DNA of 21,387 nt. Source: a virus. Of the stretch, positions 7,315 to 14,137 are shown piece after piece (position 1 is the first letter of the stretch; each line of letters starts with the position of its first letter). The stretch spans positions 1 to 21,387 of IMG/VR virus record IMGVR_UViG_3300036839_000029. One strand, given 5' to 3'. A program made the translations under genes and the position numbers. Below the pieces are notes generated by a model. It was not told the DNA's origin, did no database searches, and saw only the letters and a list, made by a program, of their open reading frames with translations.

Positions 7315-8540
7315 ACGTCGGCTGGATCGGGCTGGGGAAACTCGGCTTCACGTGCGCCGCCGTCCTGTCGGACCGCGGTCACGACGTGGCCGGCTACGAC
7401 GTTCGCGGCCTGCTAGACGGCGAACTTCCCGTGCCCGAGTACGAGGCCGGGTTCGCCGAGTTGGACAAGTCCCGGCTGCTGACGCATCCGTCGATCGCCG
7501 GCGTCGTCGAGGCGGCCGAGCTCGTGTTCGTGGCGGTGCAAACCCCACACGCGCCCGCGTACGGCGGGGAAACCCCGGCGCCGCAGCAGCGGCGGGATTT
7601 CGAGTACGGCTACCTGGTGTCGGCGGTGCGGGACGTGTGCGACGCCGTCGCCGAGCTCGGCCGGCACACCACGGTGGTGGTGGTTTCCACGGTTCTGCCG
7701 GGCACCTGTGACAGGCTACTTCGGCCGCTGCTCAACCAGTGGACGACGCTGGTGTACAACCCGTTCTTCATCGCCATGGGCACCACCGTCGAAGACTTCC
7801 TCAACCCAGAGTTCGTGCTGCTGGGCTGCGACCGGCCGGCTGACGCGGAACCTGTCCAGCGGTTGTACCGCACCTTGCACGACCGGCCGCATCAGGTCAT
7901 GTCGATCCCGTCAGCGGAGCTGGCCAAGGTTTCCTACAACACGTTCATCTCCATGAAGATCGTGTGGGCGAACGCGTTGATGGAGATCGCGCACAAGACC
8001 GGAGCGGACTGCGACGCCGTGGTTGACGCGCTGAGCTTGGCCACCGACCGGGTCGTCAGCCCGAAGTATCTGCGTGGCGGGATGGGCGACGGCGGGCACT
8101 GCCACCCCCGCGACCTGATCGCGATGTCGTGGCTCGCGCAACGGCTGGACCTGTCGTACGACCTGCTCGGCGAAATGGCCAAAGCCCGCGAAGCACAGTC
8201 GCAGTGGCTCGCCGAAGTCGTCCGCGGATGGTGCGACCAGACCGGGCTCAAGCCGTTCGTCATGGGCAGCGCGTACAAACCCGAGAGCCCGCTGACCGGC
8301 GGCAGTCCGGCGCTGCTGCTCGCCCACCAACTCGGCTGCGAGACGTGGGACCCGTTCGTCGGTGACGACGGGCTGCTACAACTGCGCAGCGTCGGGCAGC
8401 CGCACGTGTACGTGATCGGCACCCGGCATCCAGAGTTCGCCGACTACACCTGGCCGGCCGGCTCCGTGGTGATCGACCCGTGGGGATACATCCCCGACAA
8501 GGCAGGCGTCACCGTCATCCGACTCGGCCGCAAAACGTAG
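7311..8540 (+). CDS. UDP-glucose/nucleotide-sugar 6-dehydrogenase family enzyme
   Basis: A 409-aa member of the UDP-glucose/GDP-mannose dehydrogenase family, which makes uronic acid nucleotides by two NAD-dependent oxidations. The N-terminal Rossmann domain starts VGWIGLGKLG (GxGxxG, about 3-12); STVLPGT (126-132) follows. The central helix has AELAKVSYNTF (202-212; Lys206 and Asn210 at the conserved places). GGHCHPRD (261-268) supplies the catalytic Cys264, and GSAYKPESP (319-327) matches the C-terminal domain motif. The usual PEF segment that provides a catalytic Glu reads NPFFIAMG (150-157) here, so the substrate or rate may differ from a standard UDP-glucose dehydrogenase. The start is GTG 7311, 4-nt overlap with the glycosyltransferase; the pair is surely co-translated. 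Confidence 0.9.
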   Translation: MNVGWIGLGKLGFTCAAVLSDRGHDVAGYDVRGLLDGELPVPEYEAGFAELDKSRLLTHPSIAGVVEAAELVFVAVQTPHAPAYGGETPAPQQRRDFEYGYLVSAVRDVCDAVAELGRHTTVVVVSTVLPGTCDRLLRPLLNQWTTLVYNPFFIAMGTTVEDFLNPEFVLLGCDRPADAEPVQRLYRTLHDRPHQVMSIPSAELAKVSYNTFISMKIVWANALMEIAHKTGADCDAVVDALSLATDRVVSPKYLRGGMGDGGHCHPRDLIAMSWLAQRLDLSYDLLGEMAKAREAQSQWLAEVVRGWCDQTGLKPFVMGSAYKPESPLTGGSPALLLAHQLGCETWDPFVGDDGLLQLRSVGQPHVYVIGTRHPEFADYTWPAGSVVIDPWGYIPDKAGVTVIRLGRKT

Positions 8541-8551
8541 GCGGGAGAACC

Positions 8552-8998
8552 ATGACCTTCCCCATCTCGGTCAACCCCACCACCGGTGTGCAGACATCAC
8601 CGATCCGGGCGATCACCGTCGCCGGCACCGCCGACCCGGCGGCCGGGGCGGAGATGACCGTGTTCACCGTCCCCGCCGGGCAGGCGTGGGAGCTGCTGTC
8701 GGTCCGCTTCACCCTGGTCAGCAGCGCGACGGTCGCAACCCGGCGGGTTCACCTGACGTTCGACGACGGCACCAACACGTTCGCGAAGATCCCCGTCCTG
8801 TCCACCCAGGCGGCGTCGCTGACGTACGGATACACGTTCATGGTGGACATCGAGTCGTCCGCGTTGCAGTCGCTGGACGTGCCCACCCGCATCCCGCGGC
8901 TGACCCTGCCGACCGGCTTCCGGGTCATCACGGTGACCGAGAACATCCAGGCCGGCGACAACTTCTCCGCCGGCGTCTACGCGTACGTGGGCTACTGA
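8552..8998 (+). CDS. Beta-rich probable head decoration protein
   Basis: A 148-aa protein starting at ATG 8552 with GGGAGA just upstream. It is rich in Thr, Val, Ser and Ala with alternating hydrophobic stretches, few charges and no signal peptide, which suggests a beta-sandwich. I do not recognise a family motif. The place between the sugar-modification genes and the head-tail connector suggests a capsid decoration or head-fibre protein; a Thr/Ser-rich surface protein here would also be a natural acceptor for the adjacent glycosyltransferase. Both points are inference from context. The stop overlaps the connector ATG (ATGA type), so it belongs to the head operon. Confidence 0.75.
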   Translation: MTFPISVNPTTGVQTSPIRAITVAGTADPAAGAEMTVFTVPAGQAWELLSVRFTLVSSATVATRRVHLTFDDGTNTFAKIPVLSTQAASLTYGYTFMVDIESSALQSLDVPTRIPRLTLPTGFRVITVTENIQAGDNFSAGVYAYVGY

Positions 8999-9600
8999 TG
9001 GCCCTCGGCGACCCGTACGTGACGCTGGCCGAGTTCAAAACCCGCGTCGGTATCGGCGACACCAACGACGACGACGCCATAACCCAGGCGGTCAACACCG
9101 CATCGCGGTGGATTGACGGGCACTGCCGCCGCCAGTTCAACAAGACCACCACCGCATCGGCGCGGATCTACTACCCGGAGCATTGCGGCCTGGTGCTGGT
9201 GGACGACTTCCACACCACCACCGACCTGGCGGTGAAGACGGGCACCGACGGCACCTACGGCACCACCCTGACCTCAGCCCAGTACGAGCTGCACCCGTTG
9301 AACGGGATCGTGGGCGGGGAGTCGGGCTGGCCGTACTGGAAGATCTACACGGTCAACACGTCCATCCCGGCCAGTGTCGGCAGAGCCACCGTGCAGGTAA
9401 CCGCCCAGTGGGGTTGGAACGCCGTGCCGGCCGCGGTGAAGGAAGCCTGCTTCATCGTCTCCCGGGAGACGTTCAAGCTGAACGACACGTTCACCGGCCG
9501 GTCCGGGTTCGGCGAGTTCGGCGAGATGGTGCTGCGGCGGGCCCCGCAAGCCCTGGACTATCTGGTCAAGTACCGGCTCGATCCGGTGCTGGTGGGCTGA
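8998..9600 (+). CDS. Head-tail connector protein (gp6-like)
   Basis: This 200-aa protein resembles head-tail connectors that attach below the portal and seal the filled head. The visible pattern is MALGDPYVTLAEFKTRVGI with an acidic DTNDDDAITQAVNTASRWID helix, typical of the gp6/YqbG-like connector N-terminus, a beta-rich middle (about 50-135) with GWPYW, and a C-terminal helical part (about 140-195) rich in Arg and Phe. It lies one gene before the tail completion proteins, the expected place. Overlaps of a few nt at both ends link it to its neighbours. Confidence 0.8.
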   Translation: MALGDPYVTLAEFKTRVGIGDTNDDDAITQAVNTASRWIDGHCRRQFNKTTTASARIYYPEHCGLVLVDDFHTTTDLAVKTGTDGTYGTTLTSAQYELHPLNGIVGGESGWPYWKIYTVNTSIPASVGRATVQVTAQWGWNAVPAAVKEACFIVSRETFKLNDTFTGRSGFGEFGEMVLRRAPQALDYLVKYRLDPVLVG

Positions 9601-10022
9601 TGCCGACCGTCACCCAGATCCGTGAAGGCATCCAAACCAGGCTGAACACCATCTCCGGGCTGCGCGCGTTCGACTACGCCAAGGGCACGATCGAGCCGCC
9701 CACCGCCATCGTGGTGCCGGATCCGGGGAACTTCATCGACTTCGACGCCACCATGGGCGACGGCGCCGACGACTACCGGTTCCTGGTGTATGTGCTGGTC
9801 GCCGGCCGGGTCAACCGGGTCGCCACGGACGAGCTCGACGGCTACATCTCCCGCACCGGGGCCACGTCCATCAAGACGGCGATCGAAGGCGACCCGGACC
9901 TCGGGTCGGTGGTGCACTTCACCAACGTCACCGGGGTGTCCAACTACGGCGACATCGAATACGCCGGCATCACCTACTTCGGGGCGGTGCTCACCTTGGA
10001 GGTGACGGCCAGTGGCAGCTAA
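9600..10022 (+). CDS. Tail terminator/head-tail completion protein
   Basis: A 140-aa protein that starts at ATG 9600, overlapping the connector stop. The pattern of an N-terminal helix (VTQIREGIQTRLNTISGL), a beta segment around AIVVPDPGN, YRFLVYVLVAGR and a closing beta pair ending in ITYFGAVLTLEV is that of small tail-terminator or minor head-tail proteins that cap the tail tube where it meets the head. No catalytic motif is present. It precedes the tail-tube genes, as expected. Whether it is the terminator or a second connector cannot be decided here; the gene at 11364 is the other candidate. Confidence 0.7.
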   Translation: MPTVTQIREGIQTRLNTISGLRAFDYAKGTIEPPTAIVVPDPGNFIDFDATMGDGADDYRFLVYVLVAGRVNRVATDELDGYISRTGATSIKTAIEGDPDLGSVVHFTNVTGVSNYGDIEYAGITYFGAVLTLEVTASGS

Positions 10023-10170
10023 AGCGTTCCGGGTGCTGGTCGGGCTCAACTATCCGGGCAAGGACGGCGAACAGCGCGCCGAACCCGGCGACATCGTCTC
10101 GGACCTGCCCGCCAAGTCGGTGAAATGGCTGACTGAGCAGGGCCACATCGAGCCGGTGGAGGACAAGTGA
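10012..10170 (+). CDS. Small tail-operon protein of unknown function
   Basis: A 52-aa protein beginning at GTG 10012 inside the end of the previous gene (11-nt overlap) and overlapping the next start by 4 nt. It contains FRVLVGLNYP, EPGDIVSDLPAKSVKWL and QGHIEP, a pattern I associate with small conserved proteins just before the tail-tube gene in actinophages; their role is not known to me. The short compact fold, possibly a small beta-barrel with one helix, could be a tail or head completion peptide. Kept as real because both junctions show coupled start/stop geometry. Confidence 0.65.
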   Translation: MAAKAFRVLVGLNYPGKDGEQRAEPGDIVSDLPAKSVKWLTEQGHIEPVEDK

Positions 10171-10877
10171 GCTTCGTCCACTCGAAGGCGTCGCGGGTCT
10201 TCCTCAACGCCGTCCACCAGTCGGCGCAGATCACCGGCTACTCGGTGCAAGGTTCCCGCGCGTACGGCGACACCACCGCGCTGGCCGACGAAGGCAACCG
10301 GTACACGCCCGGTCTGCGGTCGGGTTCGTTGACGGTCAACGGGAACTTCAACGCCGACGCCGCCGCGTTGGATGTCACGTTCCAGGCAGCGATGGGCACC
10401 GACAACTCGGCGCTGTGGACGGTGTGCCCGAACGGGTACGCGCTCGGCTCGCCGTGTTTCATCGTCAACTCGGACCCGCAGGGCTACGACATCACGGCGT
10501 CGGTGGCCGACACGGTGACGGTGGCGCTGGACTCGATGCCCGATGACGGGGTGGACCGCGGGATCGTCCTGCACACGTTGGAAGCCGAGACATCGGACAC
10601 CAACGAAACATCCGTCGACAACAGCGCCGCCACGTCGAACGGGGGGGCGGCGTCGCTGCACGTCACCGCCTACTCGGGTCTGACCAGCGCGGCGCTCAAG
10701 GTACAGCACTCCACCGACAACTCCGTGTGGGTGGACCTGGTCACGTTCACGTCGGTCACCGCGACCACCTACGAACACAAGACCGTCACCGGGACGGTAA
10801 ACCGGTACCTGCGGGCGACCACGGACGTCACCGGCACCGGCTCGGTCACCTTCGTGGCCGCGTTCGCCCGCCGCTAA
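10167..10877 (+). CDS. Major tail (tube) protein with C-terminal beta domain
   Basis: A 236-aa protein starting at GTG 10167 with GGAGG at about 10158-10162. Residues about 1-155 form the tube fold: FVHSK at the N-terminus, YGDTTALADEGNRYTPGL (33-50) and a beta-rich remainder. After a Ser/Asn/Gly linker (about 149-160) comes a separate domain, about 161-236, of alternating beta strands (SLHVTAYSGL, NSVWVDLVTF, RYLRATTDVTG), reminiscent of the Ig-like or jelly-roll decorations found on many siphovirus tail tubes. The next gene encodes a shorter protein with the same N-terminal pattern. It is probably the main tube subunit, the decoration projecting from the tail. Confidence 0.82.
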   Translation: MSFVHSKASRVFLNAVHQSAQITGYSVQGSRAYGDTTALADEGNRYTPGLRSGSLTVNGNFNADAAALDVTFQAAMGTDNSALWTVCPNGYALGSPCFIVNSDPQGYDITASVADTVTVALDSMPDDGVDRGIVLHTLEAETSDTNETSVDNSAATSNGGAASLHVTAYSGLTSAALKVQHSTDNSVWVDLVTFTSVTATTYEHKTVTGTVNRYLRATTDVTGTGSVTFVAAFARR

Positions 10878-10935
10878 CCCCTGCTCTTCCAGCCGTCCGG
10901 CCGCCGGCCGGGCCATGTCCTCAAGGGAGTAAAAG

Positions 10936-11364
10936 GTGGCTTTCACGCACGGTAAGGACGCCGTCTTTTCGCTGGATGACAGCGGCGGCAGCCTGCGCGC
11001 CCTGTCCGCGTTTGTCGACTCGGTCTCCGGGCTGCCCGGGACCCGGAACCTGTCCGAGGTCTCCGCGTTCGGCGACGAGGGAACCAAGAACATCCCCGGG
11101 TTGCAGAACGCCCAAATCTCCATCTCCGGGCACTGGGACCCGACCGCCACCACCGGCCCCGACGCGGTGCTGTCGTCGCTGCTCACCGCCACCGCCACCG
11201 CCACCTTCGAATACGGGCCCGGCGGCGGCGCGGCCGCGGCCATCAAGTACACCGGCGAATGCTGGCTGACCGACTACACCACCGACGCGTCCGTATCGGA
11301 CAAGGTGTCCTTCTCGGCGTCGCTTCAGGTCGACGGCGTGGTGACCCGCACCGCGTACGCCTGA
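10936..11364 (+). CDS. Second tail-tube-like protein (paralogue without decoration)
   Basis: A 142-aa protein beginning at GTG 10936, with AAGGGAG about 6 nt upstream, after a 58-nt gap. It shares the N-terminal layout of the previous gene: F-x-H-x-K at 3-7, then a beta-rich stretch, FGDEGTKNIPGL (45-56) and a following ISISGHWDP strand. It lacks the C-terminal beta domain. I infer a tube-fold paralogue; either protein could be the main tube subunit, or this one could form the tube initiator or terminator. The run of TATATATF (about 83-90) is encoded by a short ACCGCC repeat. The 58-nt gap before it holds only a weak GC-rich inverted repeat and the Shine-Dalgarno site. Confidence 0.72.
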   Translation: MAFTHGKDAVFSLDDSGGSLRALSAFVDSVSGLPGTRNLSEVSAFGDEGTKNIPGLQNAQISISGHWDPTATTGPDAVLSSLLTATATATFEYGPGGGAAAAIKYTGECWLTDYTTDASVSDKVSFSASLQVDGVVTRTAYA

Positions 11365-11828
11365 TGGCCTTCGAGGTCAAAATCACCGGAGGGGCGCAGC
11401 TGCGCGACGTGCAGAACCGGCTGCGCGCCATCGGCGACACGGGCCTGGGCAAGCAGATGGGCAAGGCCCTGCGTGATGCGGCCAGTCCGCTGCGGCCAGC
11501 GGTGAAAGCCGAAGCGGTGCGGGCGATGCCGTCCGGCTACGGCCCGACCCTGTCCCGGTCGCTGCGGTTCCGCACCGCCGTCAAGGAGACGCGGCACACC
11601 GCCGGCGTGGTCGTGAGGGTGTACGGCGACGGACGGCGGCAGCGCCGCGACGTGCCGGCGTTGAACCGTGGCCGGTTGCGGCACCCGCTGTACGGCGACC
11701 GGAATTGGTGGTTCGACCAGCGGGTGAGGTCTGGGTTTGTGGACCGGCCCGCCGACCGGATCCTGCCCGACGCGGTGAGGCAGATGCAGGCGGTCATCGA
11801 CTACGTGGCAGATCAAATCGGGGGATGA
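11364..11828 (+). CDS. HK97 gp10-like tail completion protein
   Basis: A 154-aa protein starting at ATG 11364 (overlaps the previous stop). The pattern FEVKITGGAQLRDVQNRLR, then a helix with KQMGKALRDAASPLRPAVK, a basic Arg-rich middle, and HPLYGDRNWWFDQ (about 112-124) resembles the HK97 gp10-like family, whose members join head and tail or complete the tail; the His-Pro-x-Tyr-Gly segment with nearby Trp is typical. It lies unusually after the tail-tube genes, whereas relatives often sit before them. The end overlaps the tail chaperone start by 4 nt. Confidence 0.75.
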   Translation: MAFEVKITGGAQLRDVQNRLRAIGDTGLGKQMGKALRDAASPLRPAVKAEAVRAMPSGYGPTLSRSLRFRTAVKETRHTAGVVVRVYGDGRRQRRDVPALNRGRLRHPLYGDRNWWFDQRVRSGFVDRPADRILPDAVRQMQAVIDYVADQIGG

Positions 11829-12163
11829 GCATGTTGCGGATCAAACTGGCCGACAAGGACCGCGCCGACCTTGGCGTACCGGAGTGGGTTGATTTCGACG
11901 GGTCGGTCCTGCGGCTGAAGGAAGTCGCAAGCCTCGCTCAGATCCCGTTGAAGGCCTCGGAGTTCGAGGCCTTCAACAACAGCGAGGACCCCGACGAAAA
12001 GCTCGCCGGGCTCGGCGCGCTCATCTGGCTCGCGGTCCGTCGAGCCGGCGTCGAGGTGTCGTGGGCCGACTTCGACGTGGACATGGTCGCGGTAGAGACG
12101 GAGTTGGTCGCCGACCCAAACCCGTCGGCCCCGACTGGGGCCTCGACCGAGCCGACGAACTGA
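11825..12163 (+). CDS. Tail assembly chaperone, short (G-type) product
   Basis: The unshifted product is 112 aa and starts at ATG 11825 (ATG 11831 is a second option). It lies directly before the tape measure gene, where siphoviruses encode a chaperone pair that coats the tape measure during tail assembly and does not enter the virion. The sequence is mostly helical and acidic: WVDFDGSVLRL, PLKASEFEAFNN, LAGLGALIWLAVRRAG. It ends in a Pro/Thr/Ser tail (about residues 96-112) that is bypassed in the shifted product. A slippery heptamer at 12115-12121 is in the correct phase. A perfect 13-bp inverted repeat lies inside the gene at 11947-11977. Confidence 0.85.
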   Translation: MSMLRIKLADKDRADLGVPEWVDFDGSVLRLKEVASLAQIPLKASEFEAFNNSEDPDEKLAGLGALIWLAVRRAGVEVSWADFDVDMVAVETELVADPNPSAPTGASTEPTN

Positions 12164-12276
12164 AACCCCGCGTCTGCCGCCTGTACGGCATCGCCTGGGA
12201 CCGCTTCGACGATCTGACCGTGCGGGAGTGGCAGGGCATCCTTGCCGACCTTGAGGGGGGTTCTGGTGGCAGCTGA
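11825..12276 (+). CDS. Tail assembly chaperone, -1 frameshifted long (GT-type) product
   Basis: Slipping back one base on CCCAAAC (12115-12121) joins the first 99 codons to an open downstream frame from 12121 to the stop at 12274-12276, giving a protein of about 150 aa. The added part reads PVGPDWGLDRADELKPR and then YGIAWDRFDDLTVREWQGIL, helical and typical of the T part of siphovirus GT proteins, which recruits the tube subunit to the tape-measure complex. No own start with a Shine-Dalgarno sequence exists for that downstream frame, which supports a frameshift rather than a separate gene. Only the shifted product carries this domain. Its end overlaps the tape measure start by 11 nt. Confidence 0.85.
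11947..11977 (+). repeat. Perfect 13-bp inverted repeat inside the tail chaperone gene
   Basis: GTTGAAGGCCTCG (11947-11959) and CGAGGCCTTCAAC (11965-11977) are exact reverse complements around a 5-nt loop, GAGTT. The repeat encodes part of PLKASEFEAFNN. It lies about 140 nt upstream of the frameshift site, so it is not the classical downstream stimulator. In the mRNA it would be a very stable hairpin that a ribosome must open. Confidence 0.75.
12115..12142 (+). promoter_or_regulatory. Programmed -1 ribosomal frameshift signal
   Basis: The heptamer C CCA AAC (12115-12121) fits X XXY YYZ and is in phase with the chaperone frame, so both tRNAs can re-pair after slipping to CCC and AAA. A 5-nt spacer (12122-12126) leads to a GC hairpin, GGCCCC (12127-12132), loop GACT, GGGGCC (12137-12142). 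An alternative or extending pairing is GTCGGC (12124-12129) with GCCGAC (12151-12156). Slip site, spacer length and stimulatory stem all match known -1 signals in tail chaperone genes. Confidence 0.88.
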
Positions 12277-14137
12277 CGCCGTCCGTCAGATCCTCATCAA
12301 GCTGCTCGGCGAAGAGACCGTCGACAAGGCGGCCCGTAAGGCTGCCCGCGGCTTGGGCGCCATGGGCGACGCCGCGGACGACGCCGAGCGGGACACCCGC
12401 GGTCTGAACAAGGCCCTGAACGACACCCACCGCGAGCTGACCAAACTTCGGTCGCAGGCCCGCTCGTCGGACGACCCGCTGTCCTTCATGAAGGACATCA
12501 ACCGGCAGCAGCGGAACCTGAACAACCTGAAGAAGCTGTTCGCCGACGCCGGCGACGACAGCGCGTCCGGGTTCGGCGCACGGTTCGTCACCCGGCTCGG
12601 CCCGGTTCTGGCGCATGCGCCAATCTCCCCGCCGCTGATCGCCGCCGTCGCCGCTGCGGGCCCCGGCATCGCCGCCGCGGTATCCGCGGGCGTGCTGGCC
12701 GGGCTGGCCGGTGGGACGGTCGCGCTCGGCGTGCGGGCCGCGTTCAACGACCCGGCGGTGCAGGCCGAGGCGAAGTCGGCCAGCGTCGACATGGCACGCA
12801 CGTTGACCAACGCCACCACCGCGTTCAAGCCCGCCACCATCGCCGCGATCCGGGTCGTCCGCGACGAGATCCGCAGTCTCGGCCCCGAACTGGAGGAAGC
12901 AGGCCAGGTTGGCGCGTCGTTCGTCGCGCCGATGACCCGCGGCGTCACCTCGCTGGTGCGCGAAGCCATCCCCGGCATCAAGAGGGGACTGCAGGAGTCC
13001 GCGCCCGTCGTGCGCTCCCTGGAGCGCGGGCTGGGCCAAGTGGGCGCGGCCGCCGGCAAAGCCGTGGATGACATCGGCGACGGCGCGCACGGCGCCGCGC
13101 TGGCGCTGGGCGACCTGCTCACCGTCACCGCCATGGGTGTGTCTCAGGTGGGCCGCAGCGTTGGCGGACTGACCAAGGCCTACACCTTTCTCCGCGCGGC
13201 GACGGCGATCAACAAAACCGAATTCGCTGCCGAGATGGCCGACAACGCGGCAGCGTCGGCGGCGTTCAAGGTCGAGCTGGACCGGGTCATCCAAGGCCTG
13301 CGGGGCGAGGGGTCCGCGGCAACCTCCGCCGCGGAGGCCACCAAGGACCTCGCCGACGCGCAGCGCGACGCCGCCACGGCAGCCTCATCGCAGTACGGCG
13401 CGGTGACCGACCTCGAGGAGGCCATCGACGGCGCCGCAGCGGCGCTGAAGGAGAACGGCAAGACCCACGACGCGAACACCGAAGCCGGCCGCGCGAACCG
13501 CGACGCGCTCAAGGAGTTGGGCGACGCCGCCCGCGGCGCATACAACGAGACGGTGGCGCTGGGCGGTTCGCAGGCCGAGGCGGATCGGCTGATGCAGCGG
13601 TCGTACGACGCGTTCATCCGCACCGCCCGCGGCATGAACTACACCGAAGACCAGGCCCGGGAACTGGCCGCGCAGTTCGGCCTGTTCCCCACCCAGAAGT
13701 CCATCCCGGTTAAGACGCCGGGCCTTCCGCAGGCGATCGCCAACGTCAAGGCGCTCAAGCGCGAGATGTCCACGATCGACACCTACAAAGAGATCCGCAT
13801 CGTGCAGCGGCTATCTGTTAAGGGCGTGCGGGTCGCCGGGGTGACCGGGGCGGGCGGGTTCACCGAGCGGGCATCCGGCGGCCCGGTCGGGCCCGGCCGC
13901 ACCTACCTGGTCGGTGAGCAGGGCCCGGAGTTGGTGCGGTTCTCCGGGAAGGGCAGTGTCGAATCTGCGGCCAGGACCAGATCGATCCTCGGCGGTGGGA
14001 ATGCGCGGGCGATGGCCCCGTCCGCGGCGCCGGTTGTTCGGGTCGTTGTTGAAGGGGAGGAAGCCTTCAAGCGCCTGATCCGCAAGATTGTCGTTGTCGA
14101 CGGCGGCGGCGACGTACAGACCGCGTTCGGCCGATGA
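12266..14137 (+). CDS. Tape measure protein
   Basis: A 623-aa protein that sets tail length and is ejected with the DNA. I start it at GTG 12266 because GAGGGGGG (about 12253-12260) lies 5-6 nt upstream. Residues about 20-92 are charged and helical (coiled-coil style); about 113-160 is a hydrophobic Ala/Gly/Val/Ile region that could insert in the host membrane; long Ala/Glu/Lys helices follow to about 500. The C-terminal part has a Gly/Ser-rich segment, GGFTERASGGPVGPGRTYLV, which includes the ASGG-P-GP and YLVGEQGPEL motif common at the end of phage tape measures. Length is at the short end for siphovirus tape measures, which suggests a short tail. It follows the chaperone pair directly. Confidence 0.92.
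   Translation: MAADAVRQILIKLLGEETVDKAARKAARGLGAMGDAADDAERDTRGLNKALNDTHRELTKLRSQARSSDDPLSFMKDINRQQRNLNNLKKLFADAGDDSASGFGARFVTRLGPVLAHAPISPPLIAAVAAAGPGIAAAVSAGVLAGLAGGTVALGVRAAFNDPAVQAEAKSASVDMARTLTNATTAFKPATIAAIRVVRDEIRSLGPELEEAGQVGASFVAPMTRGVTSLVREAIPGIKRGLQESAPVVRSLERGLGQVGAAAGKAVDDIGDGAHGAALALGDLLTVTAMGVSQVGRSVGGLTKAYTFLRAATAINKTEFAAEMADNAAASAAFKVELDRVIQGLRGEGSAATSAAEATKDLADAQRDAATAASSQYGAVTDLEEAIDGAAAALKENGKTHDANTEAGRANRDALKELGDAARGAYNETVALGGSQAEADRLMQRSYDAFIRTARGMNYTEDQARELAAQFGLFPTQKSIPVKTPGLPQAIANVKALKREMSTIDTYKEIRIVQRLSVKGVRVAGVTGAGGFTERASGGPVGPGRTYLVGEQGPELVRFSGKGSVESAARTRSILGGGNARAMAPSAAPVVRVVVEGEEAFKRLIRKIVVVDGGGDVQTAFGR

Noticed and set aside
10878-10935. Regulatory element in the gap between the tail-tube genes
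   Set aside because: Only a 5-bp CCGGC/GCCGG stem and a partial CTCTT/AAGGG pairing; much weaker than the elements at 5572 and 20386.
11186-11210. ACCGCC hexamer repeat
   Set aside because: A few copies inside a coding gene (Thr-Ala repeat); not evidence of a regulatory or CRISPR repeat.
12061-12276. Separate gene in the frame downstream of the chaperone
   Set aside because: No Shine-Dalgarno at its GTG and the first part is Arg/Gly junk before 12121; best explained as the shifted half of the chaperone.
11813-13294. Long minus-strand frame opposite chaperone and tape measure genes
   Set aside because: Low-complexity Arg/Gly/Val sequence with no recognisable family; opposite well-supported tail genes.
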